A stretch of 64,000 nucleotides of DNA, from contig CAYOAN010000005.1 of the NCBI GenBank assembly GCA_964402065.1, positions 62,001-126,000 on the forward strand, written 5' to 3'. Numbering within the stretch: position 1 is the first letter of the stretch; each line of letters starts with the position of its first letter. Source of the DNA: CAIWMF01 sp964402065 (GTDB taxonomy: Bacteria; Verrucomicrobiota; Verrucomicrobiia; Chthoniobacterales; UBA6821). Positions 9,020 through 16,677 of the stretch are shown piece by piece. The notes under the pieces were generated by a model. That model was not told the DNA's origin and searched no databases. It saw only the letters and a list, made by a program, of their open reading frames with translations. The position numbers and the translations under genes were made by a program.

Positions 9020-10636
9020 ATGAAAAAATCAGAAGTTTTGATTGTTGGTGCTGGTCCAACCGGATTGACCTTAGCCATCGAATGCTGTCGCCATGGTGTT
9101 CCCGTGAGGATTGTGGATCACAATGCAGCTCACTCTACTCAATCAAAAGCCTTAGCTATTTGGAGTGGTACCCTGGAATGCTTTGGAGCAATGGGCGTCG
9201 TTGATGAATTCCAAAAAATTGCTTTACCTGTCCGACATTTAATTTTTGCGGACCACGGAAAAGTGCTAAATAAAATTCCTTCTAACCGAGGTGTTGATTC
9301 TATTTATCCGTCACCCATTATCTTGCCTCAAAGTCAAACGGAAGAAATTTTAGAACGTCGCCTTGCTTCTTTAGGGGTAAAGGTTGAACGACAGGTCAGC
9401 TTAAAAAGTTTTTCGCAAGATGACGAGAGTGTCACTGTAGAGTTACAGCATGCTGATGGAACTTGTGAAACAACTACAGCGAGCTATCTTGCAGGATGTG
9501 ATGGAGCAAGAAGCAGCGTGCGTCATGGATTGGGACTAGAGTTTTTAGGAGAAACAGAAAAGCTTAACTTTGTTCTTATTGATGCAAAGGTTGAAGGAGC
9601 ATTGCCAGAAGATGCAGTGTTCATTAATTGGGATGAAGACTATACGATCGCATTTTTTCCTATTAAAGCTGGAGTGTTTAGAATGTTCACACAACGCAAA
9701 AATCTCGATGACGAGAGTGTGCCAACACTTGAGGAAATGCAAAGTTACTTAGAAAAAACAGGCATTGGGCATCTCCGACTTTATAACCCTGAGTGGCTTT
9801 CTCACTTTAACATCAACGAACGCGTTGCAAGCCGAAATTATGTAGGTCGTATTTTTCTTGTTGGCGATGCATGTCACATCCATAGTCCTGCAGGAGGTCA
9901 GGGAATGAACACAGGAATTCAGGATGCTTTTAATCTGGGATGGAAGCTTAAGTGGATGATCCAAGGAAACAGTGATCCAAAAATGATTGCTGAAACTTAT
10001 TTTCAAGAACGATATCCTGTTGCCGAAGCTCTTGTTGAAGAGACCACCAAGCTGTTGCATCTTGGAGTTACCGGAAAAAAATTAGCCCGCCTTGCCAAAG
10101 ATCTTATTATTGGAGTTTTTCTGCATGCGCCACCGTTACAAGAAATATTAGCGGAAAAATTTTCCGAGATGAATATTCATTATCCTAACAGCGCATTGAT
10201 TGAACATGATCCTTTAAGCGTTGATAAGCGGAAATACCAAGCAGGGTGGCGCGCTTACAATTCTCCTGTCATCAAGGAAGCAACGGGAGAAGAAGTTTCG
10301 CTGTGGAAGGAGTTTTTGGGAACAGAGCACACGCTGCTTCTTTTTTCAGGACAGCATCTTTCTGATGAACGACGAGCATTCCTGGAAGAGTTATTGACGC
10401 ATGAGGAAGTTTTAAAACTAGCTCCAGAACCACTTGCAGTTTGGCATGGATTGATTCCAGTGAGTCCCTTGCAGGCAAGTCATTTTTTAGATCCTGAAGG
10501 AAAGGCTCATCAGCATTTTGGGGTGACGAGTGCTAGTTGGATCTTAATTCGTCCTGATCTCTATGTTGCTGCACGCGGCTTTATTGATGAGCAAGACCGA
10601 CTTTGGGACTATATCGGGAAGTTAAAAAAAATTTAA
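9020..10636 (+). CDS. FAD-dependent aromatic-ring monooxygenase-like protein
   Basis: This 538-residue flavoprotein is of the PheA/TfdB/MhpA (p-hydroxybenzoate hydroxylase-like) family. The N-terminal Rossmann motif is EVLIVGAGPTGLTLAIE (about 5-21). The DG motif appears as AGCDGARSSVRHGLG, and the FAD ribityl motif GDACHIHSPAGGQGMNTG lies at ~290. A thioredoxin-like C-terminal domain ending in SASWILIRPDLYVAARG, as in phenol hydroxylase, completes the fold. Such enzymes use NAD(P)H and O2 to hydroxylate an aromatic substrate. No aromatic catabolic genes are nearby, so the substrate is unknown; a role in quinone or secondary metabolism is possible. Confidence 0.88.
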   Translation: MKKSEVLIVGAGPTGLTLAIECCRHGVPVRIVDHNAAHSTQSKALAIWSGTLECFGAMGVVDEFQKIALPVRHLIFADHGKVLNKIPSNRGVDSIYPSPIILPQSQTEEILERRLASLGVKVERQVSLKSFSQDDESVTVELQHADGTCETTTASYLAGCDGARSSVRHGLGLEFLGETEKLNFVLIDAKVEGALPEDAVFINWDEDYTIAFFPIKAGVFRMFTQRKNLDDESVPTLEEMQSYLEKTGIGHLRLYNPEWLSHFNINERVASRNYVGRIFLVGDACHIHSPAGGQGMNTGIQDAFNLGWKLKWMIQGNSDPKMIAETYFQERYPVAEALVEETTKLLHLGVTGKKLARLAKDLIIGVFLHAPPLQEILAEKFSEMNIHYPNSALIEHDPLSVDKRKYQAGWRAYNSPVIKEATGEEVSLWKEFLGTEHTLLLFSGQHLSDERRAFLEELLTHEEVLKLAPEPLAVWHGLIPVSPLQASHFLDPEGKAHQHFGVTSASWILIRPDLYVAARGFIDEQDRLWDYIGKLKKI

Positions 10637-10747
10637 AAGGAAGCGTTGGGAAAAATAAAAACAAACCGCTAGTCTTTCTACAAGACAGCTAAAAATAGTA
10701 AAAGTTTCTCCCGCTTGTTCCACTGATTTTGCAATTTAAAATTTCTT

Positions 10748-11893
10748 ATGCTCTCTAAAGCTCAACAATCTAGACTTCGTGAATCTGTTCTTCTGCTAGG
10801 CTATGGAACAGTCTTATTTTTATTTTTTAAAGGAGGAAACTGGATTGAGGGGACCGTTGGTGTAACAAAGGTGGGCCTTTTTATTTGGCTCTTCATCACT
10901 ATTATGTTGGCCTCTTTTGCAGTGGTGCATCATGCAGATATTTTAGCAGAAAAATTAGGAGATCCTTATGGAACGCTGGTTCTCACGTTGGCTGTCACGG
11001 GCATTGAAGTGATGATGATTTCTGCGGTGATGTTGACTGATACGAGTCCAACGTTAGCACGTGATACGATGTTTTCCGTCGTGATGATTCTTCTAGGAGG
11101 AATTTTGGGATTCTGCTTATTAATTGGAGGTTTTCGTTTTCATGAACAACAATTCAACCTCAAGGGAGGAAAAGCGTTTTTAAGTTTGATTATTCCATTG
11201 ACTGTTTTGTCTCTCGTTATGCCGAATTTTACAACGGGAGGACATGGATTTTTTTCAAACCTGCACGCGATGTCGATTGTGATTCTTTCGACCGTAATCT
11301 ACGGCATTTTTTTAGCCGTGCAAACAAAATGGCATACCGAGTTTTTTCTCGAATCTTCGATTCTATATCTCAACAAAAAGAAGAACCAACACACAATCAC
11401 TTCTCGCGCTATTCGAAAAGAGAGTCTGGTGATCTTTTTTCATACAGTGATGCTCCTTCTTTACATTCCAGTAGTCATTTTTCTTTCCAAGAAATTAGCG
11501 CTTCTTTTTTCTCTAAAAGCAGTGACTGGGACTCCTTTCTTAAGCCAGTCCATTAGAACGGCGCTAGATGGATTTATCGTTGCCGTTTTGATTTTAGCCC
11601 CAGAAGGACTAGCTGCTATTCAAGCGGCTCGAAAAAACCAAATGCAACGATCAGTGAATATTTTGCTTGGGTCTGTGTTAGCTACTATTGGGTTGACTGT
11701 GCCTGCTGCCCTTGGAATTAGCCTTTTTATTGGCCATCCGATTCACTTAGGACTGGATGCTGCTGACATCACGCTCCTAATCATGACGCTCGCTAGTTGC
11801 ATCATTACTTTTAGTCAAGGTGAGACAAATGCGTTTCAAGGGTTTGTACATCTCCTCTTGTTTTCTATCTACATCGTCTTCATGTTCGACTAA
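10748..11893 (+). CDS. chaA: ChaA-type Ca2+(Na+)/H+ antiporter
   Basis: This 381-residue integral membrane protein has ~10-11 hydrophobic segments. The first repeat motif of the CaCA superfamily is seen as GDPYGTLVLTLAVTGIEVMMISAVML, followed by PTLARDTMFSVVMILLGGILGFCLL, close to E. coli ChaA. The second half carries FIVAVLILAPEGLAAIQAA, the matching inverted repeat with the key Glu. The likely role is sodium/calcium or potassium extrusion driven by protons at the cytoplasmic membrane. The gene stands alone, transcribed toward the convergent GH26-like gene; a small palindromic element separates them. Confidence 0.87.
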   Translation: MLSKAQQSRLRESVLLLGYGTVLFLFFKGGNWIEGTVGVTKVGLFIWLFITIMLASFAVVHHADILAEKLGDPYGTLVLTLAVTGIEVMMISAVMLTDTSPTLARDTMFSVVMILLGGILGFCLLIGGFRFHEQQFNLKGGKAFLSLIIPLTVLSLVMPNFTTGGHGFFSNLHAMSIVILSTVIYGIFLAVQTKWHTEFFLESSILYLNKKKNQHTITSRAIRKESLVIFFHTVMLLLYIPVVIFLSKKLALLFSLKAVTGTPFLSQSIRTALDGFIVAVLILAPEGLAAIQAARKNQMQRSVNILLGSVLATIGLTVPAALGISLFIGHPIHLGLDAADITLLIMTLASCIITFSQGETNAFQGFVHLLLFSIYIVFMFD

Positions 11894-12078
11894 AACGGAT
11901 TCGTTAATTCTACTGAGGCGTTGAAGACGATCGTTGCTGAGCTCCTCGGTAGCTTGTTTTTTGTGCCTCAACGAATCACTAAATCTATTTTTCAGAATAT
12001 TGCTTTCTGCTTTTTTGAGGGCGTTTTTACTTTCTGAAGTAAAGATGGATTTTCTCTTTATTCTTTCCATCGCTACTA

Positions 12079-12154
12079 TAGCGTCTCGATCGTTGGCTTA
12101 CCCTAAGAAAAAACTTTTGCGCTTCTAAAGGGCCCTTCTCAATTTGAGACGCTA
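12079..12154. repeat. Small palindromic element, family 2 (short form)
   Basis: It is bounded by TAGCGTCTC (12079-12087) and its inverted copy GAGACGCTA (12146-12154). The interior CCTAAGAAAAAA, GCGCTTCTAA and GGGCCCTTCTCAATTT matches the interior of the larger element at 31552-31716. It lies between two convergent genes and could also terminate transcription. Confidence 0.65.
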
Positions 12155-12157
12155 CCA

Positions 12158-13252
12158 TTATTTTTTCCAAATAGGGCGATCAATCCAATACGGTGAAGCG
12201 ACACCTTCCTGATAGCCCTTAAGAGAAGATTCGGAGGAGTTAATGCGGAGGTTGCTGAATGTTCCATCAGGATTTTCCCAACGCTCGTGCCAGACGATGG
12301 CAGCTTTAAGTCGAGGGTATTTTTTCTCGGTGATAGCTTGAAAGGCTTCTCGAAACCAAGCTCCTTTTAAGTCGCGTTCGTGTGGCTCTGCAACGCCCCA
12401 TTCTGCTAAGAGTATTGGTTTAGCTGGGTCAAGTAAGCAGAGCTCTTTATAAGGCCATTCCAAGAGAGGCTCAAAAAGATCCCAGTCCTCTTTATCAAAT
12501 TGCTTTCCATAAAGGCTCATGCCTAACCAGTCAACATAAGTTGGTCCCGGATAGTAGGCAGCAGCAAGATTCCATTTTCCATTTGGATAAGAATAGTTGT
12601 TGACGTGAAACACCCACAGAATATTGCTTGCGCCTCGTGCTCGAACACGGTCTACAACGTAGCGATAAGCTTGTTTATATTTTTCAGGGCCAGCATAAAG
12701 AGGTTGTTTTGCCTTTTTATCACCCATGATTTTTCCTTTGCCATAAAAGTATCCCGACCAAGGAAACCATGTGCCATTCATTTCACAGCCAAAGGCAACA
12801 AAAAACTGGCAAGGGATTTTTTTGGCCTCATCAGCCCAAGTATCAATATAGTGGTCCCAATCACCTTTTAAAATTTTATCGAGTGCGAATTTGTCAGGAC
12901 CATGGTCTTGTCCATTATCAAAAGGAATGTCCCAGGGAGACCAATATAAAAGAGGAATGGAGCCGTATGAACGTACCAAGTTGACTTGTTCTGTTGGAAA
13001 TTTTTGTCGCGCCCAAAACGAACCGAGTCCAATGATGGCCTGATGCTTGTGAACAAGTTTTTCAAAATCTTCCATCGCTTCCAGCGTCACATGATCTTCT
13101 CCTTCTCCAAAGTCAACGTACGCTCCTGTATAAGCGCCATGCTCTGGAACAATGAGTGTGTCGTAAGAAGGGCTTGGCGTTGCTAAGAGAGAAGCGGAAA
13201 AAAAAGTAAGGAAAAGAAAATTCATGTTCAAAAAGGTCTTTCTGAAACTCAT
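12158..13252 (-). CDS. Secreted GH26-like glycoside hydrolase
   Basis: This secreted protein of ~364 residues is predicted to be a (beta/alpha)8-barrel glycoside hydrolase resembling GH26 endo-mannanases. The signal peptide is MSFRKTFLNMNFLFLTFFSA with LLATPS following. The acid/base region appears as FFVAFGCEMNGTWFPWSG, and the nucleophile region as PILLAEWGVAEP. YPGPTYVDWLGMSLYG is a typical GH26 segment between them. The chosen ATG (13252) overlaps the stop of the upstream epimerase gene in TAATG, indicating translational coupling; a longer form from 13282 would bury the signal peptide. Its likely role is processing a polysaccharide whose sugar nucleotide the epimerase helps make, which is inference. 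Confidence 0.8.
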   Translation of the reverse strand: MSFRKTFLNMNFLFLTFFSASLLATPSPSYDTLIVPEHGAYTGAYVDFGEGEDHVTLEAMEDFEKLVHKHQAIIGLGSFWARQKFPTEQVNLVRSYGSIPLLYWSPWDIPFDNGQDHGPDKFALDKILKGDWDHYIDTWADEAKKIPCQFFVAFGCEMNGTWFPWSGYFYGKGKIMGDKKAKQPLYAGPEKYKQAYRYVVDRVRARGASNILWVFHVNNYSYPNGKWNLAAAYYPGPTYVDWLGMSLYGKQFDKEDWDLFEPLLEWPYKELCLLDPAKPILLAEWGVAEPHERDLKGAWFREAFQAITEKKYPRLKAAIVWHERWENPDGTFSNLRINSSESSLKGYQEGVASPYWIDRPIWKK

Positions 13253-14199
13253 TACCTGGATCTTGCAAGCTGCTTGTACCATTCCACAAATTTCGGAATG
13301 CCTATTGCAAGCGGCGTGACAGGTTGATAGTGAAGTAAGTGGCGCGCCTTGCTGATGTCAGCAGAGGTGAGGGGCATATCACCTGGCTGTTCAGGCAGAT
13401 GTTCAATAATCGCTTGGCGCCCCACCGATTGTTCAATCATAGCAATGAGCGATGAAAGTGTCGTAGTTTCATTTTCTCCAAGATTGAAAATATCAAATGA
13501 TTCACGGTCGTATGTCATCGCTCCTAGGACGCCTTGAACAATATCGTCGATGTAAGTGTAATCACGACGTGTTGATCCATCGCCAAATTGTTTGATAGGT
13601 TCTCCGCGGCTGATGGCATGAGTAAAACGATGGATAGCCAAGTCTGGTCGCTGTCCTGGGCCATAGACTGTAAAGAAGCGAAGACAGATTGCTCTCATTC
13701 CGTAGAGATAAGAAAAATTGCCGCAAAGTTGCTCTCCAGCAAGCTTTGTAGCAGCATAGGGACTTAATGTTTGAGGCAGTGGCAATGCTTCGTGAAAGGG
13801 AACAACCTTAGAAAGCCCATAAACAGAAGAGCTTGAGGCGAAGAGAAAACGAGGGCAACCGCTCGCGCGTGCTCCTTCAAGTAAATTCAATGTTCCTTGA
13901 ACATTTGTCTCCAAATAAAGCTTAGGATTGAGGATGGAAGGCCGTACGCCTGCTCGCGCCGCAAGGTGAATGATGGCATCTGGTTGAATTCGCTTTAAAA
14001 GTTGATGAATTTCTTGTTCGTCACGAAGGTCAACAGGAGCGATCTCGCAATCTAAATCTGCAATATTGCGTTGCTTAATGGCAGGATTATAAAAATCATC
14101 AAAATTATCAATGATAGTAACGGTTTCTCCTTTGTGAAGAAGAGCCCGTACTACATGAGATCCAATAAAGCCAGCTCCTCCAGTAACAACAATTTTCAT
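13252..14199 (-). CDS. NAD-dependent sugar-nucleotide epimerase (UDP-glucuronate epimerase-like)
   Basis: This 315-residue extended short-chain dehydrogenase has the NAD-binding motif TGGAGFIGSHV at residues 6-16, IIHLAARAGVRPS and SSSSVYG. The catalytic YxxxK is SPYAATKLAGE. The C-terminal substrate part contains LRFFTVYGPGQRPDLAI and GDGSTRRDYTYIDDIV. These match the UDP-glucuronate 4-epimerase/WbpP-like branch, which supplies UDP-galacturonate or a related donor for LPS or capsule. It is first in a two-gene minus-strand unit with the GH26-like gene (TAATG overlap). A mobile element copy lies upstream, between it and the divergent alanine racemase gene. Confidence 0.85.
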   Translation of the reverse strand: MKIVVTGGAGFIGSHVVRALLHKGETVTIIDNFDDFYNPAIKQRNIADLDCEIAPVDLRDEQEIHQLLKRIQPDAIIHLAARAGVRPSILNPKLYLETNVQGTLNLLEGARASGCPRFLFASSSSVYGLSKVVPFHEALPLPQTLSPYAATKLAGEQLCGNFSYLYGMRAICLRFFTVYGPGQRPDLAIHRFTHAISRGEPIKQFGDGSTRRDYTYIDDIVQGVLGAMTYDRESFDIFNLGENETTTLSSLIAMIEQSVGRQAIIEHLPEQPGDMPLTSADISKARHLLHYQPVTPLAIGIPKFVEWYKQLARSR

Positions 14200-14296
14200 G
14201 CGGTCTAAATTAGCATAAGGAAAAAAGAGTTCCTATCTAAAAACCATTTTGCAAATTGTTAATAAGTTTATAGGTTTGTTGGTTGGTACAATAAGC

Positions 14297-14431
14297 TAGA
14301 GCATGTTAAAAAATCTATAGCCGCGCATTGCGGCGTCACTCCGATGCTTGAAGACTCGAGTATAGACACTGCGTTTCTGCGCTCTTCGTTCCTGGCACTA
14401 CATCGGCTATCATATTTTTTAAAACGCTCTA
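14297..14431 (+). repeat. TA-flanked MITE-like element, copy B
   Basis: A 135-base family member with TA at each end, left arm GAGCATGTTAAAAAATC and right arm TATTTTTTAAAACGCTC. The core CGCGCATTGCGGCGTCACTCC and the CTGCGCTCTTCGTTCCTGGC half are preserved. It sits in the divergent gap between the epimerase and alr and so could influence both promoters. Confidence 0.85.
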
Positions 14432-14476
14432 ACAGCTTTGATATTTTTTTAAGTTTGCAAACGAACCGTCTTTAAC

Positions 14477-15610
14477 ATGGGTAACAAATTAGCTGCTTCC
14501 AGTCTTCAATCTTCAAGCTCCGGTCGTTGTCTACGAACGTGGCTTGAGCTAGACCGTGCTGCACTCCGACACAATCTTGGTGTTGTTAAAAAACGAATGC
14601 CGCATGCTGAGGTTATTGCTGTTGTTAAGGCCAATGCTTATGGGCACGGGTTAGAAGAAGTAGGCGAGGCATTGTCGTCCGATATTGATTGCTTTGCAGT
14701 CGCTTCTTGTGAAGAGGCTCTGCGATTGCGGAAAGTGGCTTCCAATGTTCCAATCATGATTCTCTGCGCGGCGCTTCCGTGTGAATATGCGACTATTGCT
14801 AAAAAAAAATTCATTCCTACCATTTCTTCATTTGAAGAGGCACAGATGTTTGCAGCAGTGGCACCAGCAGGAGCTCTTATCCACGTTATGATTGATACGG
14901 GTATGGGACGTCTTGGGATTGCTCCTGGAGAAGCGATTAACGTGGTCAAAAAAATTGCTCAGCTTCCCTTAACAATACAAAGTTTTTCCACGCACCTTCC
15001 CTCTGCGGATGAAGATGTGAAAGGGACGCGCGTTCAATTAGCCTTTTTCAAAAAAATTATTTCAGCGCTTCGAGAAGTAGTTCCTTGCGCTGAAGTTCAT
15101 GCTCTCAATTCGGCAGGCATACTTCGCTTTTCCAAAGAAGTTCATTGCGCTGTTCGTGCTGGATTAATAATTTATGGAATCTCTCCTGTTGCTGCTTTTC
15201 AAAAGCTGCTACGGCCTGTGATGACCTGGAAGGCTCATGTTTCCTTGATTCAAACCCTCTCAAAGGGAACGACTATTAGCTACGGAAAAACATTTACGGC
15301 TCCTCGTAACTTGACGGTGGCAGTGCTTCCTGTCGGTTATGCCGATGGCTATCCGTGGCAACTTTCTAATAAGGGAGCCTATGTTTTAATTAATGGACGA
15401 CGTTGTCCATTGCTAGGGCGTGTGACGATGGATCAAATTGTGGTTGATGTTTCACGTGCAGGAAAAGTGGCCGTGGGAGATGAGGCTGTTCTTTTAGGAA
15501 AACAAAAAAATCAGGAGATTAGCGCGATATGGCTAGCGACTAAAGCAGGAACAATCTCATGGCATTTGCTAACGGGCATTGGAACACGAGTGCAGCGATG
15601 CTGCTTCTAA
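14477..15610 (+). CDS. alr: Alanine racemase
   Basis: This PLP enzyme interconverts L- and D-alanine for peptidoglycan. It has 377 residues, a usual length. The PLP-lysine motif is AVVKANAYGHG (Lys ~51), the barrel segment is IDTGMGRLGI, and the second catalytic base is the Tyr of TISYGKTFTA. The substrate region is GRVTMDQIVVDVS, followed by VGDEAVLLG near the end. A serine-rich N-terminal extension of ~18 residues precedes TWLELDRAALRHN. Its presence implies the organism makes a D-alanine-containing wall, unlike Chlamydia, which lacks a canonical Alr. Confidence 0.94.
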   Translation: MGNKLAASSLQSSSSGRCLRTWLELDRAALRHNLGVVKKRMPHAEVIAVVKANAYGHGLEEVGEALSSDIDCFAVASCEEALRLRKVASNVPIMILCAALPCEYATIAKKKFIPTISSFEEAQMFAAVAPAGALIHVMIDTGMGRLGIAPGEAINVVKKIAQLPLTIQSFSTHLPSADEDVKGTRVQLAFFKKIISALREVVPCAEVHALNSAGILRFSKEVHCAVRAGLIIYGISPVAAFQKLLRPVMTWKAHVSLIQTLSKGTTISYGKTFTAPRNLTVAVLPVGYADGYPWQLSNKGAYVLINGRRCPLLGRVTMDQIVVDVSRAGKVAVGDEAVLLGKQKNQEISAIWLATKAGTISWHLLTGIGTRVQRCCF

Positions 15611-15700
15611 CGAAGTTTTTGAAGCACAATATTTGAACAAGAAGTTGATCTATCTTGATTGTCCAAGCCTCAACTCGCCTTGCAGTCTAACTCCAGCCTC

Positions 15701-16495
15701 TTATGGGATTCTTACCGCTAGACAATGATGAAGTAACCGATCGAGAGAAAAATGCTCTGTAGAGCGAAGTGCAATGCTGAATCCTTGATGCTCAACAAAG
15801 CCGCGTTCTACAAGTTGTTGAGAGAGGCTTTCAAAAGATTCCAAGTTTTTAACGAGCGTCTGATCTTGAGCAAGAATAATAGGGTTGGTTCCGGGAATGG
15901 CTAACACCGAAACGGGAATAAGATGATGAACGAGATCGTTCAGCTTTTGGGCTGTAGGTGCTAAGATTTCAGCAGCAGCATGACGCACTTCTAACTGAAT
16001 CATGCGAGCTCGAGCTTCAGGGCCAACTGATTCTAGCGCATGACTAATGGCGTCAAGGAGTGTGTGACGAACTTCAGAAAGCTCTGTCAGACTTTGAAGG
16101 TGTTGCAAAGCGCTTGTTTGATGAATGGCTTTTGCGAGAGAAGAAATCTCTTTCAGGTAAGCATTTTTTTGTGACTCAGGAACAAAATACATCACGACTA
16201 GCCGCACAGGCTCTTCATCAGGAGCTCCATAAGAGATGCCATTAGGGCTCCATCCCACAGAACAGAGCAATTCTGAATCGCGCAATGTTGTTGCGTGGGG
16301 GCAGGCCCATCCTTTGCCAATTCCAGTATTATGCAACTGTTCACGAGCAATGACCTTTTCAGTAACTTGATCTTCTACTTGAACTTCAGGAATAGCTTCA
16401 ATCAGAGCTGCAAGAAATTCGAGCGCATCAGTTTTATCATTATCAGGAAGTTCAACAAGACGACCTTCTTGGAGTGCGGTGAGCAGGGCTTTCAT
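15701..16495 (-). CDS. PTS EIIA (PtsN/fructose-type) regulator with extra C-terminal domain
   Basis: This 264-residue protein has an N-terminal PTS EIIA type-2 domain (about 1-150). The phosphorylatable His is in GKGWACPHATT, and ALEFLAALIEAIP, QLHNTGIGKG and VVMYFVPESQ are typical. Residues ~160-264 form an additional domain (EVRHAAAEILAPTAQKLNDL, IPGTNPIILAQ) that I do not recognise. No EIIB/EIIC transport genes are present, so a regulatory nitrogen/carbon PTS is likely. HPr kinase and HPr are encoded at 42-43 kb and are its plausible phospho-relay partners. A palindromic element separates it from the Mg2+-ATPase gene. Confidence 0.82.
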   Translation of the reverse strand: MKALLTALQEGRLVELPDNDKTDALEFLAALIEAIPEVQVEDQVTEKVIAREQLHNTGIGKGWACPHATTLRDSELLCSVGWSPNGISYGAPDEEPVRLVVMYFVPESQKNAYLKEISSLAKAIHQTSALQHLQSLTELSEVRHTLLDAISHALESVGPEARARMIQLEVRHAAAEILAPTAQKLNDLVHHLIPVSVLAIPGTNPIILAQDQTLVKNLESFESLSQQLVERGFVEHQGFSIALRSTEHFSLDRLLHHCLAVRIP

Positions 16496-16570
16496 GGAGA
16501 GTGGCTAGGGTTCAAAAAGTTTTAGCGGTTATTAAATCTAAATTTGATAACCTCAATTAAAACTAATGAA

Positions 16571-16647
16571 AGTTTGAGTTTGAGTTTTGCTAGGCGCTTC
16601 GCGCTTGGTGATAATAAAGCGACGCTCAGATAACTCAAACTCAAACT
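16571..16647. repeat. Palindromic element, family 3
   Basis: Perfect 16-base inverted arms AGTTTGAGTTTGAGTT (16571-16586) and AACTCAAACTCAAACT (16632-16647) flank an interior with TAGGCGCTTCGCGCTTG. A partial copy in the opposite orientation is at 59508-59547. It lies after the minus-strand mgtA gene and could serve as its terminator or be a small mobile repeat. Confidence 0.7.
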
Positions 16648-16677
16648 ACAAATATTCAAACTCTAGTTGTGGGGCGA

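Noticed and set aside
11777..12070. 97-codon minus-strand reading frame rich in Lys/Glu (MERIKRKSIFTSE...)
   Set aside because: Its last ~117 bases run antisense through the end of chaA, it lacks a ribosome site and homology, and its start is beside a palindromic element. Possible but not supported.
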